DNA of 32,895 nt, from assembly GCA_030680955.1 (NCBI GenBank), contig JAUXUB010000031.1, forward strand, positions 1 to 32,895. The letters are read 5' to 3'. A model generated the notes under the pieces. The model was given only the letters and a program-made list of their open reading frames with translations. It had not been told where the DNA came from and did no database searches. Shown one piece after another: positions 6,908-14,265 of this stretch (position 1 is the stretch's first letter; each line of letters begins with the position of its first letter). This DNA comes from a bacterium. GTDB taxonomy: Bacteria > Patescibacteriota > Minisyncoccia > UBA6257 > JACOXY01. Position numbers and translations under genes: made by a program.

Positions 6908-7792
6908 TTAATGCTCACTTTGAATTTTTCTCCCAAGTGCCTGAAGTTCTTCAAGTGCTCTCCCTGCCTGTTCTGATTTAGGTACAATATTTTCTGGTCC
7001 TTCGCCAGGCGGCGTTCCATGCCATCTATAATCTCCTTCCATAAAAGAAACCCCTTTGCCTGGAATGGTGTGCGCAATAATTACAGTAGGTTTTTCATAA
7101 ATTGCCTGTGCCTCGTATACAGCGTCCACAAATTGCTCTATGTTATGGCCATTAACTTCAATGGTATGCCAGCCAAACGCTTCCCATTTATCTCTAAAAG
7201 GTTCGAGTGGCATTATGTTTTCTGTATTCCCATCTATTTGAATATTATTTCTATCTATTATTGCGGTAATATTGCTTAATTTATATTTTCCAGCAAGCAT
7301 TGCTCCTTCCCATGTGTTTCCGGAGTCGCATTCACCATCAGACATCATGCAATAAAAATGATTCTTCTTTTTATCAAGACGAGAAGCTAGAGCCATTCCA
7401 CAAGTCTGCGAAAGCCCAGAACCGAGTGGACCAGAAGTAGATTCAATCCCCGGAAGAACCTGACGATGTGGATGCCCCTGAAGGCGTGTATTTATTTTTC
7501 GGAGAGTCTTAAGTTCTGCTTTCGGAAAGTATCCGGCGAAGGCCATTGTAACATATAGCACTGGACAAATGTGTCCATTAGAAAGTAACAATCTATCTCG
7601 TTCCGGCCAATCTGGATTATTTGGATCATGTTTCAAAACATGAAAATACATGGCAGTAAAAATATCCGCCATACCAAGTGGTCCAGCAGTGTGACCAGAT
7701 TTAGCCTCCGCGAGAGTCAAAATTATAGTCTGCCGAATTTCATTCGCCAGCACTTCTAACTTTTTTAATTTTTCTTCATGAAGTATTTCCAT
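6908..7792 (-). CDS. Transketolase, N-terminal subunit
   Basis: A 294-residue thiamine-diphosphate-binding (PP) domain subunit. Visible motifs are AKSGHTAGPLGMADIFTAMY, the nucleotide-binding LLLSNGH, and the TPP/Mg motif MSDGECDSGNTWEGAMLA, with IIDRNNIQIDGN completing the GDG...N signature (here SDG). The active-site region GKGVSFMEG...WHG is present near the C-terminus. It pairs with the C subunit encoded 27 nt downstream in one operon. A TGGTATAAT extended -10 sits 8 nt before the ATG, predicting an almost leaderless transcript. Length is normal for archaeal-style or CPR split transketolases. Confidence 0.92.
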   Translation of the reverse strand: MEILHEEKLKKLEVLANEIRQTIILTLAEAKSGHTAGPLGMADIFTAMYFHVLKHDPNNPDWPERDRLLLSNGHICPVLYVTMAFAGYFPKAELKTLRKINTRLQGHPHRQVLPGIESTSGPLGSGLSQTCGMALASRLDKKKNHFYCMMSDGECDSGNTWEGAMLAGKYKLSNITAIIDRNNIQIDGNTENIMPLEPFRDKWEAFGWHTIEVNGHNIEQFVDAVYEAQAIYEKPTVIIAHTIPGKGVSFMEGDYRWHGTPPGEGPENIVPKSEQAGRALEELQALGRKIQSEH

Positions 7793-7800
7793 TTATGTTT

Positions 7801-7809
7801 ATTATACCA
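7801..7809 (-). promoter_or_regulatory. Extended -10 promoter of transketolase operon
   Basis: Minus-strand TGTGGTATAAT ends 8 nt before the ATG at 7792. A start site about 7 nt downstream would leave a leader of only one or two nucleotides. The same string precedes the REC operon at 960-968. Confidence 0.5.
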
Positions 7810-7889
7810 CAGCCAGCTTTAATTCTTATACCCTTCGTTAGATCTTATTAGATTGTCGTTTAAATAGTAAATAAATGACCATGCTTGGA

Positions 7890-8183
7890 CTACGCTCTTC
7901 TCCTAAGACGCTTGTAGATCTTATCACGGTTATCTACAGCCAAAAGTTTAATCGTATGAGTAGAAAGAAATTTAAAACCAACTCGATAATCGCGCGTAAT
8001 GCGAAAAGAAAACATCCCCTGAAGTGGTGCGCTAAGAGGCTTTGTGTGAAGCCTAGAATCAAAGACATCTTCCTCAAGAATTTCTATAAGTTCTGCTAGT
8101 TTACTCTGTGATTCTTCGGGGAGCTTGCGTACGTCCTTAAGGAAGTCCTTGTCATATACAATCTCATTTCTTTGATCTGACAT
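7890..8183 (-). CDS. RelE/ParE-family toxin
   Basis: A 97-residue protein with the RelE fold pattern: an N-terminal strand and helix (YDKDFLKDVRKLPEESQSKL), a central FRITRDYRVGFKF strand pair and a C-terminal IKLLAVDNRDKIYKR ending. Known members are ribosome-dependent mRNA endonucleases or gyrase inhibitors. The FRI..DYRVGF segment and the basic C-terminus favour the mRNA interferase branch. The start overlaps the end of the antitoxin gene by 20 nt, the standard antitoxin-first toxin-antitoxin arrangement. Translational coupling and autorepression by the antitoxin-toxin complex are likely by analogy. Confidence 0.85.
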   Translation of the reverse strand: MSDQRNEIVYDKDFLKDVRKLPEESQSKLAELIEILEEDVFDSRLHTKPLSAPLQGMFSFRITRDYRVGFKFLSTHTIKLLAVDNRDKIYKRLRRRA

Positions 8184-8388
8184 GCTTTAGAAAAGATTCT
8201 TTACCTGCAAATTTATAAAGCGATTTTTTGCCTTGAGCTCGCAAAAGCATCTGTTTTACAAAAGATTCCTCATATTCACCTTCTGGATCATTAAGGGGCG
8301 TGAATAAAAATTCTCTCATTTCTCGAATGTCATTTTTTAGATCTCCAACTTCTCTATTGAGTTTTTTTATAATAACTTGCGTACTCAT
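8164..8388 (-). CDS. Putative antitoxin of RelE-type toxin
   Basis: The protein has about 74 residues from MSTQVIIKKLNREV; the ORF track's 12-residue upstream extension (MVHIINWYSFYV) looks like untranslated sequence. The N-terminal half is a coiled-coil-like amphipathic helix (IKKLNREVGDLKNDIREMRE) and the C-terminal half is basic. It is acidic overall in the middle, which suits a toxin-wrapping antitoxin. It overlaps the downstream toxin start by 20 nt. No recognised DNA-binding family (RelB, Phd, Xre) is obvious, so the assignment rests mostly on position. Confidence 0.65.
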   Translation of the reverse strand: MSTQVIIKKLNREVGDLKNDIREMREFLFTPLNDPEGEYEESFVKQMLLRAQGKKSLYKFAGKESFLKHVRSKK

Positions 8389-8481
8389 AACATAAAAACT
8401 ATACCAATTTATAATATGAACCACAAGGATTATTTGAAATATGTTTTAGCACTTATTTTACATAGTTATCTTTAACGGAAT

Positions 8482-8856
8482 CTATCGAAAAAACCCGAAG
8501 TAAATCCATAAACAAAATAATATTACAAGAATTAAAACGATGTATTTACCCCACCAAGAAAGACTTTTATTACCCGAAAAATCTAAAATTAATCCCGCCA
8601 TTGTAAAAGCTAGAATATCCAAAAACAAAGTCAAATAAATTCCACCCCAAACGCCAGAAGACAAATAACCATTTGTTATCAACGATAGGACTGTAACCGG
8701 TGCAGATAAAATTATTCTCACTGAATCTCCAATTGCAAGGCAAGAACCTGAAACACCGGCAAAATACGAACCACTGCAATATCACGTTATAAAAAATAAG
8801 ACTACAATAACCACCAACCCCAAGAAAAAACCCCGATATACGTATTTAAATGTCAT
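8482..8856 (-). pseudogene. Small membrane protein gene with in-frame TGA
   Basis: From the ATG at 8856 the frame reads MTFKYVYRGFFLGLVVIVVL, then FFIT and a TGA at 8784-8782. It continues in the same frame as YCSGSYFAGVSGSCLAIGDS and on to the stop before 8482, with at least three further hydrophobic spans (VRIILSAPVTVLSLI, GIYLTLFLDILAFTMAGLIL, YIVLILVILFCLWIYFGFF). The whole would be a 124-residue, four-span membrane protein of unknown family. TGA is a true stop elsewhere in the window, so this is most simply a nonsense mutation. The downstream part could still be translated from the GTG at 8721. Confidence 0.55.
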
Positions 8857-9009
8857 AAAAATTTATAAAATTAATAATAATTTCTTATCCTCAATCTTAT
8901 GAGTTTCGCTTTCTAAAAATATAATTTCTCACTTTCAAAATACCTATTTACATCTATATCTATTATACCACAGCACGCTACTATATTTCTTACATTTCTT
9001 ACATCTCCT

Positions 9010-9221
9010 CTAAAGCAAACTCTTAAATTCTTCGTCAGTAAGTCCAGCGTCACGAATAATACCTTTCAGCGTGTAAGGGTTTAGTCTTTTATGACGAGGA
9101 ATAATAATCTTCATTCTGCCATTCTTTAGTCCATAATGCTTTCCGCCGCTTTTTGAAATCAAAAACCGACCTTAGTAAAAGCCTTGATAGCGCGCTCAGA
9201 AGAAACGTCTGTAAAAAGCAT
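9010..9221 (-). pseudogene. hicA: HicA-type toxin, frameshifted
   Basis: The first frame gives MLFTDVSSERAIKAFTKVGF then TGA. The -1 frame continues as LISKSGGKHYGLKNGRMKII followed by PRHKRLNPYTLKGII...DAGLTDEEFKSLL and TAG. Joined, this is a normal 70-residue HicA with the catalytic-His region (GGKHYG, usually GSH) and the C-terminal GLTDEEF. The break sits in a run of five A at 9161-9165 (plus strand), where six would restore the frame, so one base is missing from a homopolymer. It lies 11 nt downstream of its hicB. Either the toxin is inactivated or the run is a sequencing error. Confidence 0.75.
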
Positions 9222-9232
9222 GTGATAAGAAG

Positions 9233-9433
9233 TTAAGTAACCGAGACCTCTACTTCCCGCATTATTGATCCCTTAAGCTCTTCTTTTCCCATTTCAAGAT
9301 ATGTAAGAATAGCATCCTTGATATTTTCTAAAGCTCCTTTTTCTGTTGATCCTTCACTATGACAACCCGGAAGTGCTGGGACGTGAGCGTCATACCCATA
9401 TTTGCTCTTATGAACAATAACAGTGTATTTCAT
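9233..9433 (-). CDS. hicB: HicB-family antitoxin
   Basis: A 66-residue protein with the HicB partial RNase H-like fold: YTVIVHKSKYGYDAHVPALP, then GCHSEGSTEKGALENIKDAI, ending after LTYLEMGKEE with a short basic-acidic tail. It has no C-terminal ribbon-helix-helix or HTH domain, so DNA binding would need another protein or is lost. It precedes the frameshifted hicA by 11 nt. If the toxin is really broken, this antitoxin would be an orphan. Confidence 0.85.
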   Translation of the reverse strand: MKYTVIVHKSKYGYDAHVPALPGCHSEGSTEKGALENIKDAILTYLEMGKEELKGSIMREVEVSVT

Positions 9434-9467
9434 ATATTTAGAAATACTAGCATATTTTGATTAAATT

Positions 9468-10334
9468 TCAAGCTACAATTTTACTTAATTCTTCGTAAGC
9501 TCCTTTTGGATTTTTACTATTAAATATATATGCACCCGCTACAAAGAGATTAGCACCCGCTTCCTTAGCCAGTTTTGCAGTTTCTAAATTTATTCCACCA
9601 TCAACCTCAATAATCGAATCTTGAAACCGATTGCGTAATTTTTTTATTTTCTCAAAAATTCTCTGATCCATCTTTTGTCCAGATGGACCAGGTGTCACTC
9701 CTAAAATTAAAAAACCATCAAAATGAAGTGCCTCGCTGTCAGCAGACAGTAATTTTTCTTTTCGAGGCACGGAACCCCGCACCAAAGCCCCACCAGACGC
9801 CATGTTCATATCCATAAAATCTTTTTTTTCTAATACCACTCCATCACTAAATTGATTCAAGGGACTTTTAGTGCGCGGGTCAGTATATGCAAACAACCTA
9901 TCAACTTCTGTTTCAGGTTTGATAGCCAAAAAACATTCTGCATTATATTTTTTGCATTTTTCTAAAATTAAAACTGAATCCTGCATTACTTCTAAATGAA
10001 CAATTATCCTTTTTGCGCCAGCTCTTAGCCACGCGTCAATATATACTTCGGGATTTTCTATCATCAAATGAACCTCAATCTTGATTCTTGATTCATTATT
10101 CATGATACTTGTGAGTTCGTCTGGATTATTCCAAGAAATGTGGGGTGTGAATTTGCCGTCAGAGACATCAATATGAACCCATTTATCCGCCGTAGCTTTA
10201 GCGAAGGAGGACGCGCCCGTCCCGCCTTCATCGGGATTAGGGTTTTCCTGCTTAAAAGCTGATGCGAAAGCGATGCGTTTTTTAATACAAGAAAAATCTT
10301 CACAGTTAATTGAGGGAATAACAATATTTTGCAT
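9468..10334 (-). CDS. rpe: Ribulose-phosphate 3-epimerase with repeat-derived insertions
   Basis: A TIM-barrel enzyme interconverting ribulose 5-phosphate and xylulose 5-phosphate. Core motifs are IVIPSINCEDF, WVHIDVSDGKFTPHI (metal and catalytic Asp), VEVHLMIENPEVYID in the form KIEVHLMIENPE, LGVTPGPSGQKM and IIEVDGGI (second catalytic Asp). Normal family length is about 215-225 residues; this one is about 288 because of two in-frame insertions, roughly NPNPDEGGTGASSFAKATADK before beta-strand 2 and about 50 residues between FAYTD and FDGFLIL. Both contain palindromic repeat DNA. I use the ATG at 10334 (MQNIVIPS) because the track's upstream extension is encoded by a terminator hairpin. The catalytic core appears intact. 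Confidence 0.9.
   Translation of the reverse strand: MQNIVIPSINCEDFSCIKKRIAFASAFKQENPNPDEGGTGASSFAKATADKWVHIDVSDGKFTPHISWNNPDELTSIMNNESRIKIEVHLMIENPEVYIDAWLRAGAKRIIVHLEVMQDSVLILEKCKKYNAECFLAIKPETEVDRLFAYTDPRTKSPLNQFSDGVVLEKKDFMDMNMASGGALVRGSVPRKEKLLSADSEALHFDGFLILGVTPGPSGQKMDQRIFEKIKKLRNRFQDSIIEVDGGINLETAKLAKEAGANLFVAGAYIFNSKNPKGAYEELSKIVA
9728..9770. repeat. Hairpin repeat inside rpe (insertion 2)
   Basis: GTGCCTCG (9728-9735) pairs with CGAGGCAC (9763-9770) and encloses a smaller CTGTC-AGCA-GACAG hairpin. It falls in the coding frame, yielding VPRKEKLLSADSEALHFD, within the roughly 50-residue segment absent from ordinary epimerases. The surrounding GGTTCCGTGCCTCG context also looks repeat-like. 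Confidence 0.6.
10183..10235. repeat. TCCGCCGTAGCTTTAGCGAAGGA repeat inside rpe (insertion 1)
   Basis: The string TCCGCCGTAGCTTTAGCGAA, which I recognise as a frequent dispersed repeat of CPR genomes, lies in frame in rpe and yields SSFAKATADK. The adjoining GGACGCGCCCGTCCCGCC is GC-rich compared with flanking gene sequence. It sits exactly before the conserved WVHIDVSDG strand. Confidence 0.65.
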
Positions 10335-10351
10335 AATATTAATCTTATCAC

Positions 10352-10380
10352 AAAAACTCCCACATAAAAGCGGGAGTTTC
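10352..10380 (-). terminator. Intrinsic terminator after the FN3 protein gene
   Basis: On the minus strand AAACTCCC, a 10-nt loop and GGGAGTTT are followed by a run of T (GGGAGTTTTTG). The stem begins about 20 nt after the stop of the 10401 gene and separates it from rpe. Confidence 0.75.
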
Positions 10381-10400
10381 AAGATGCGATTTTTTGCGAA

Positions 10401-11621
10401 TTAATACCCAAAATCACTCACAAACGAATAAACGTTCCTTGCGGTGCTATCCATCACTTTTAAGACAAGCGCATAAGTGGTCGATGCATAATTAGGTATA
10501 AATGTTGGGCCAGGAACCGTTGTAGAGGAAGTGCCTCCAATCAAAGTACCAGAAGCATTACTTAATTGTGGACAAGGTACGGTGCTGGATGGATTTGAAA
10601 TATAACAACTATTCCACGACCAATTAAATGAGCTCAAATCACCATCCACGTCTTTCGCCCAAGCGCCACCATGAGTATGTACAACACCAATAGGAATATA
10701 ATGCTGCGAACCGGCGTTAGCAGTCGGGGAACTCTTAACTATTGGGGAAGGCGTAGGATATGGAGTTGGGGTTGGGGTAGCCACAGTATAAGTAAATTCT
10801 ACTTTTGTGGCGTAGCCTGCTGTAACAGAAAAAACCTTACTACAACTACCATTCACACAAGTTACGGCAGTCGAGCTTCCAACTGTGCAATCCGACTGCG
10901 CTCCGCTTAAAAACTGACAAGACCCTGCTTTTTTAGTATAACCGCTTAAATCAGTAACATAAGCAGTATGAGTGCCTGGAGTTTTACTCTGAAACCATGC
11001 TGGATTATATGAATTGCTACCAGCTTGGTTAGCTAGCGCATCAACGTTTGCTGAAGTTGTGACTGTTCCCGAAAGTCCAGACCTTAAAATTTCTACTTCA
11101 CCAAAAGTTGGTGTTGGAGTTGGAGATACAATTGGTGTTGAAGAAGGTGTCGGCGTTACACACGAAAGTATTCCGCAAGAAAGACAGGAACCACCAACAT
11201 AACTACAATTAACAGGTGGGGTGGCACAAGAAACACAAGATGCTGGTGTCGTCGCATTTGCAATATTAGAAAAGACTGAGAGTTTGTTTCCGCTAACAGT
11301 TTTTGCCTTATAATAATATGTTGTGGAAATACTTAGGCCTTGATCCGAATAACTTGTGCTATTTGCTGGGGTAGTCGCTATCAATTTAAATCCAATACTT
11401 TTATCTAGGCTCCGATAAATGTTATATCCAGTTTCGTTAGAATTAGTATCATACCAAGTAAGATTAATTTGCGTTGTAGAGATCGGAGTAGCACTTAAGA
11501 CTGTAGGCTCATAAAGTTTTGCTATTGTAGTAAGCACGCTATTTCCCCCTTGTCCCATTAATAATACACTTCCCAAACCAATCAATACTACCACACCTAC
11601 AAGTAAATATATTTTTGACAT
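10401..11621 (-). CDS. Secreted or anchored fibronectin III / PKD-like surface protein
   Basis: The protein has about 406 residues from MSKIYLLVGVVVLIG. A hydrophobic N-terminal signal or anchor (LLVGVVVLIGLGSVLLM) is followed by one FN3 domain (about residues 40-130: PTVLSATPISTTQINLTWYD to TTYYYKAKT...SNIANATTP). A Cys-rich Pro/Thr linker comes next (TPTPSSTPIVSPTPTPT), then a beta-rich middle domain with paired cysteines. A second TPTPTPYPTPSP linker and a PKD/cadherin-like C-terminal domain (VDGDLSSFNWSWNSC) complete the protein. It should act outside the membrane, probably in surface binding or envelope structure. An intrinsic terminator follows it. Confidence 0.75.
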   Translation of the reverse strand: MSKIYLLVGVVVLIGLGSVLLMGQGGNSVLTTIAKLYEPTVLSATPISTTQINLTWYDTNSNETGYNIYRSLDKSIGFKLIATTPANSTSYSDQGLSISTTYYYKAKTVSGNKLSVFSNIANATTPASCVSCATPPVNCSYVGGSCLSCGILSCVTPTPSSTPIVSPTPTPTFGEVEILRSGLSGTVTTSANVDALANQAGSNSYNPAWFQSKTPGTHTAYVTDLSGYTKKAGSCQFLSGAQSDCTVGSSTAVTCVNGSCSKVFSVTAGYATKVEFTYTVATPTPTPYPTPSPIVKSSPTANAGSQHYIPIGVVHTHGGAWAKDVDGDLSSFNWSWNSCYISNPSSTVPCPQLSNASGTLIGGTSSTTVPGPTFIPNYASTTYALVLKVMDSTARNVYSFVSDFGY

Positions 11622-11852
11622 AGGCATAAAATAAATTTTAGTTAATAATAGAAGCGACAAATATAGATTACACTATACAGACAGGGGGGCAATGTGGATA
11701 ACCCTGCACCAAGCATCAAATATAATTTAGTCTGGTTTGTATGTTTGCAACACGGAACTCGCCTCAATTCGTACAATAGAACTTATTGAATTTCGGCTTT
11801 AGTTTAAATATTGCTATTACCTGTACTTAATGCTGATGCGGGGCAGGCTATC

Positions 11853-12308
11853 CTATTTAAAATTCTCTCCCTCAATTACATCAATTTTGCCAAGACGTCT
11901 TTGGTTACGTTCGGCGTTATCAAAGTTAGTGCGAAGCCAAACATCAAGTATCTCGCTGGCTTCTTCTGGTTTTAGCCAATCGGCAGGAAGAGTTAAAACA
12001 TTGGCATTCTCATGTGCGCGAGATTGAATAGCAACTTCCTTCTTAAAAGCAAGCGCGGAGCGAACTCCTTTATATTTGTTTGCAACCATATCTACGCCAT
12101 GCCCCGAACCACATACCAAGATACCTTTATGCTCCTCTGGGGAACTTGCCACGCTTTTTGCCACCATTGCCGCAAAATCTGGATAATCGTCAACTTCTAC
12201 TTCCTCAATTGCACCCACATCAAAAAACTGGACTTTATTTTCAATAAGCCATTTTTTTAAAATCTCTTTTAGTTCAAAGCCGCGATGATCGGCGCCAATA
12301 TATATCAT
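11853..12308 (-). CDS. rpiB: Ribose-5-phosphate isomerase B
   Basis: About 151 residues of the RpiB/LacAB family, converting ribose 5-phosphate to ribulose 5-phosphate, the substrate for the epimerase in this window. Visible motifs are IGADHRGFELKEIL, VDDYPDFAAMVA, GILVCGSGHGVDMVANK with the catalytic Cys, and SRAHENANVLTLPADWL with the catalytic His region. RpiB usually reads CGTGIGMSIAANK; the GHGVDM variant resembles a subset of bacterial members. The ATG at 12308 gives a family-like N-terminus. A GTG at 12317 is an alternative and would overlap the upstream stop as GTGA, implying coupling with the pseudopilin-like gene. Confidence 0.9.
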   Translation of the reverse strand: MIYIGADHRGFELKEILKKWLIENKVQFFDVGAIEEVEVDDYPDFAAMVAKSVASSPEEHKGILVCGSGHGVDMVANKYKGVRSALAFKKEVAIQSRAHENANVLTLPADWLKPEEASEILDVWLRTNFDNAERNQRRLGKIDVIEGENFK

Positions 12309-12313
12309 AAGTA

Positions 12314-12778
12314 TCACTTATTTATAACATAAGGAGCAGAGGTTAAACAACTTGGCCCCTCTGGTGATTTTGATTCGTACTTAGCACAAATTTTAAAATC
12401 AGTACCGGTAGAAATCAATTCGTAATAATATTGTTGATTAGTCGCTGGATCAGTCGGTAGATATTTTATACCTATACTAACTGGGCCGCCCACACAATTT
12501 AAATCGCTATTTGGCTTAATTAAACTTCCAAGTTTTTCTGGATATTTTTTACAAACATCAAAAAATAATTCTAATCCATTATGAATTTTCTTTAAATCGG
12601 AAATCCGCCGACCATCTTGACTCTGCAACCAACTTGCTTTGCTTGGTATGAAATTTAAGATAAAAAAGAAAATAAATAAAAAAGAAACTATACCCAAAAT
12701 AATTTTTGCATTTATAACTCTCCTATATTTTAAAATGCGTAACTTAATTGCCGATTTGTTTAGAACACGAGTAGTCAT
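12314..12778 (-). CDS. Pseudopilin-like single-span membrane protein
   Basis: A 154-residue protein with a basic cytoplasmic N-terminus, one membrane span (IILGIVSFLFIFFFILNFIP) and an outside domain. The pattern RRISDLKKIHNGLELFFDVC, followed by a KYP motif and YLPTDPATNQQYYYELI, then DFKICAKYE, is what the globular part of PulG/PilE-like pseudopilins looks like in CPR genomes. The classical prepilin peptidase site (G-FTLLE) is missing, so it would remain membrane anchored. Its stop overlaps the rpiB GTG codon. Function is unknown; a scaffold-like role in pilus assembly is a guess. Confidence 0.6.
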   Translation of the reverse strand: MTTRVLNKSAIKLRILKYRRVINAKIILGIVSFLFIFFFILNFIPSKASWLQSQDGRRISDLKKIHNGLELFFDVCKKYPEKLGSLIKPNSDLNCVGGPVSIGIKYLPTDPATNQQYYYELISTGTDFKICAKYESKSPEGPSCLTSAPYVINK

Positions 12779-12786
12779 TTTTTAAA

Positions 12787-13659
12787 TTATGATTTTTTTA
12801 CTATTGCTAACAAAACTAATAAAATAACCACCGCAACCGCCACAATTATTCCAAAAATAAAAAATCCAATAATGTATCCTTTCTTTTCTGCGGGCTGAAG
12901 AGAAAGTAAAGACGATTTTTTAAGTGCAATATCGCGATACATAAGATACGTATAAATAAGTACATATGGCATAAACAAAGCGATGAAAATTTGAGACGTA
13001 ATTTGCGACATTAGGTTATAATTCACAATATTTGAGCCGAAAAATACTTTCCCCAATGCAACAATTAAACCCAATGCAAAAGAGATACTAAGAAAAGCCA
13101 AACCCAACACAAAAAATCTTCCGAAAACTGGCCAAAAATAACCCCTTAGGTATGCCTTGCTCTTCTTAAGCGCGTTTATTCCTCGCAATTCTTCATGAAC
13201 AAATACATAACTGGCCAATGAAAACCAGACCATAAAAACCAGACCAGGAATATATAATAAAGTGGCACCGCCAATAAATACAAATAATGTTAATATTCCA
13301 ACCCAAATAAATGGAAATATTTTAGAAAACGCGAAACGATAAGCATTATAAATAGAAATGGGTTGTGAAATCGCATAAATTAATGCAATTTGATAAGTAA
13401 TGCTCAACACAAAAGAAACAATGGTGATTATCAAGCTCAAAATTAATAACACTATTGTAGTAACAGTTCCATAATTTGGAATAAATCCAATAACCGTATG
13501 AACAAGGCCGACAATAACTGGTATTCCCGCAATGGCGAAAAATGTATCAAAACGCGCACGGTAAATTTCAAACGCTTGATCAAAAAGATCGCCGATTGAA
13601 ATTAACTTCGGCAAAACCAAAGGTGGTTTAGTGGATTCCAATGTTTGTGCTTCATCCAT
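12787..13659 (-). CDS. Multi-span membrane protein, GdpD-type membrane-domain-like
   Basis: About 290 residues from MDEAQTLESTKPPLVLPKLI. After a short soluble N-terminus the ISIGDLFDQAFEIYRARFDT amphipathic segment introduces six or seven membrane spans. The pattern 'gdlldeaf.lyr.nf..ff...' followed by paired spans resembles the integral membrane domain fused to glycerophosphodiester phosphodiesterases and free-standing DUF975/YciC-like proteins. No catalytic domain is present. The upstream ORF extension (KFKCKLSRLYRHKLSIVNFL) looks like translated intergenic repeat, so I prefer the internal ATG. It ends 8 nt before the pseudopilin-like gene, probably in one operon. Confidence 0.6.
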   Translation of the reverse strand: MDEAQTLESTKPPLVLPKLISIGDLFDQAFEIYRARFDTFFAIAGIPVIVGLVHTVIGFIPNYGTVTTIVLLILSLIITIVSFVLSITYQIALIYAISQPISIYNAYRFAFSKIFPFIWVGILTLFVFIGGATLLYIPGLVFMVWFSLASYVFVHEELRGINALKKSKAYLRGYFWPVFGRFFVLGLAFLSISFALGLIVALGKVFFGSNIVNYNLMSQITSQIFIALFMPYVLIYTYLMYRDIALKKSSLLSLQPAEKKGYIIGFFIFGIIVAVAVVILLVLLAIVKKS

Positions 13660-13768
13660 AGATATTAAGAAATTTACAATACTCAATTTATGCCGATAAA
13701 GTCGGGACAATTTACATTTAAATTTCAATGTTTCACTTCAAGATATTTAAAATTGAGAAATTGGATTA

Positions 13769-14005
13769 TCAAGCTTTTCTAAATTCTTCATCACTTACTT
13801 GGGCAAGTTCCAATACGCCCAAAAGTGTGCCACGCGTTAACTCTCTATGGAGTGGCACAATTGTAGTAATAATTTTTTCTCCGTCTTTTCTTCTTAATTT
13901 TACATGACTACCTTTTTGAGACACAACAAAAAAACCAAACTCACGTATTAAAATTTTTATAACTTCTTTCCCAGAATAGGTTTTAGCCACGAGTTGAAAC
14001 TTCAA
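13769..14005 (-). CDS. hicA: HicA-family toxin
   Basis: A 78-residue double-stranded-RNA-binding-fold mRNA interferase. The family motif SGKEVIKILIREFGFFVVSQ, then KGSHVKLRRKDGEKI with the catalytic His, TTIVPLHRELTRGTLLGVLE and the C-terminal VSDEEFRKA are all intact, unlike the frameshifted hicA at 9010. It overlaps the upstream hicB by 23 nt. By family knowledge it cleaves mRNA independently of the ribosome and is neutralised by HicB. Confidence 0.9.
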   Translation of the reverse strand: MKFQLVAKTYSGKEVIKILIREFGFFVVSQKGSHVKLRRKDGEKIITTIVPLHRELTRGTLLGVLELAQVSDEEFRKA

Positions 14006-14207
14006 TAGAAGTGATAAGTGGAATTTCTTTTGAAAGAGTATTTTTATTCGCTGGCATATCTTCTAGGTAGAGTTCTACAGCTTCCCGAAGATTCTCTTTG
14101 GCTTTCTCAATGGTTCTCCCTTGTGTAGTTACTCCAAGTTCAAGAGAGCGAGCAACAAACCATTTTCCTTCTTTTTGAATAATTGCCGTTGATTTATAAT
14201 GTATCAT
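13983..14207 (-). CDS. hicB: HicB-family antitoxin
   Basis: A 74-residue HicB with YKSTAIIQKEGKWFVARSLE, LGVTTQGRTIEKAKENLREA and VELYLEDMP, the standard partial RNase H-like fold. No DNA-binding domain follows. It precedes and overlaps hicA by 23 nt, the antitoxin-first order seen for the other HicAB pair here. The two hicB genes are clearly different sequences, so they are not a recent duplication. Confidence 0.9.
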   Translation of the reverse strand: MIHYKSTAIIQKEGKWFVARSLELGVTTQGRTIEKAKENLREAVELYLEDMPANKNTLSKEIPLITSIEVSTRG

Positions 14208-14265
14208 ATAAAAATAATAGCAAATGAGAGTAAGAAAATCAAACTCATTTATAATATTTTACATC

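Noticed and set aside
8782-8784. Alternative genetic code with TGA as glycine
   Set aside because: TGA terminates fba (998), rlpA (21629) and other genes at their family-normal ends, so the single in-frame TGA is better read as a mutation.
8570-8785. 71-residue ORF overlapping the membrane pseudogene
   Set aside because: It is an alternate-frame shadow; the 8482-8856 frame has regular hydrophobic spans.
10335-10382. Upstream start for rpe (MKLPLLCGSFCDKIN)
   Set aside because: The added residues are encoded by the intrinsic terminator hairpin of the preceding gene.
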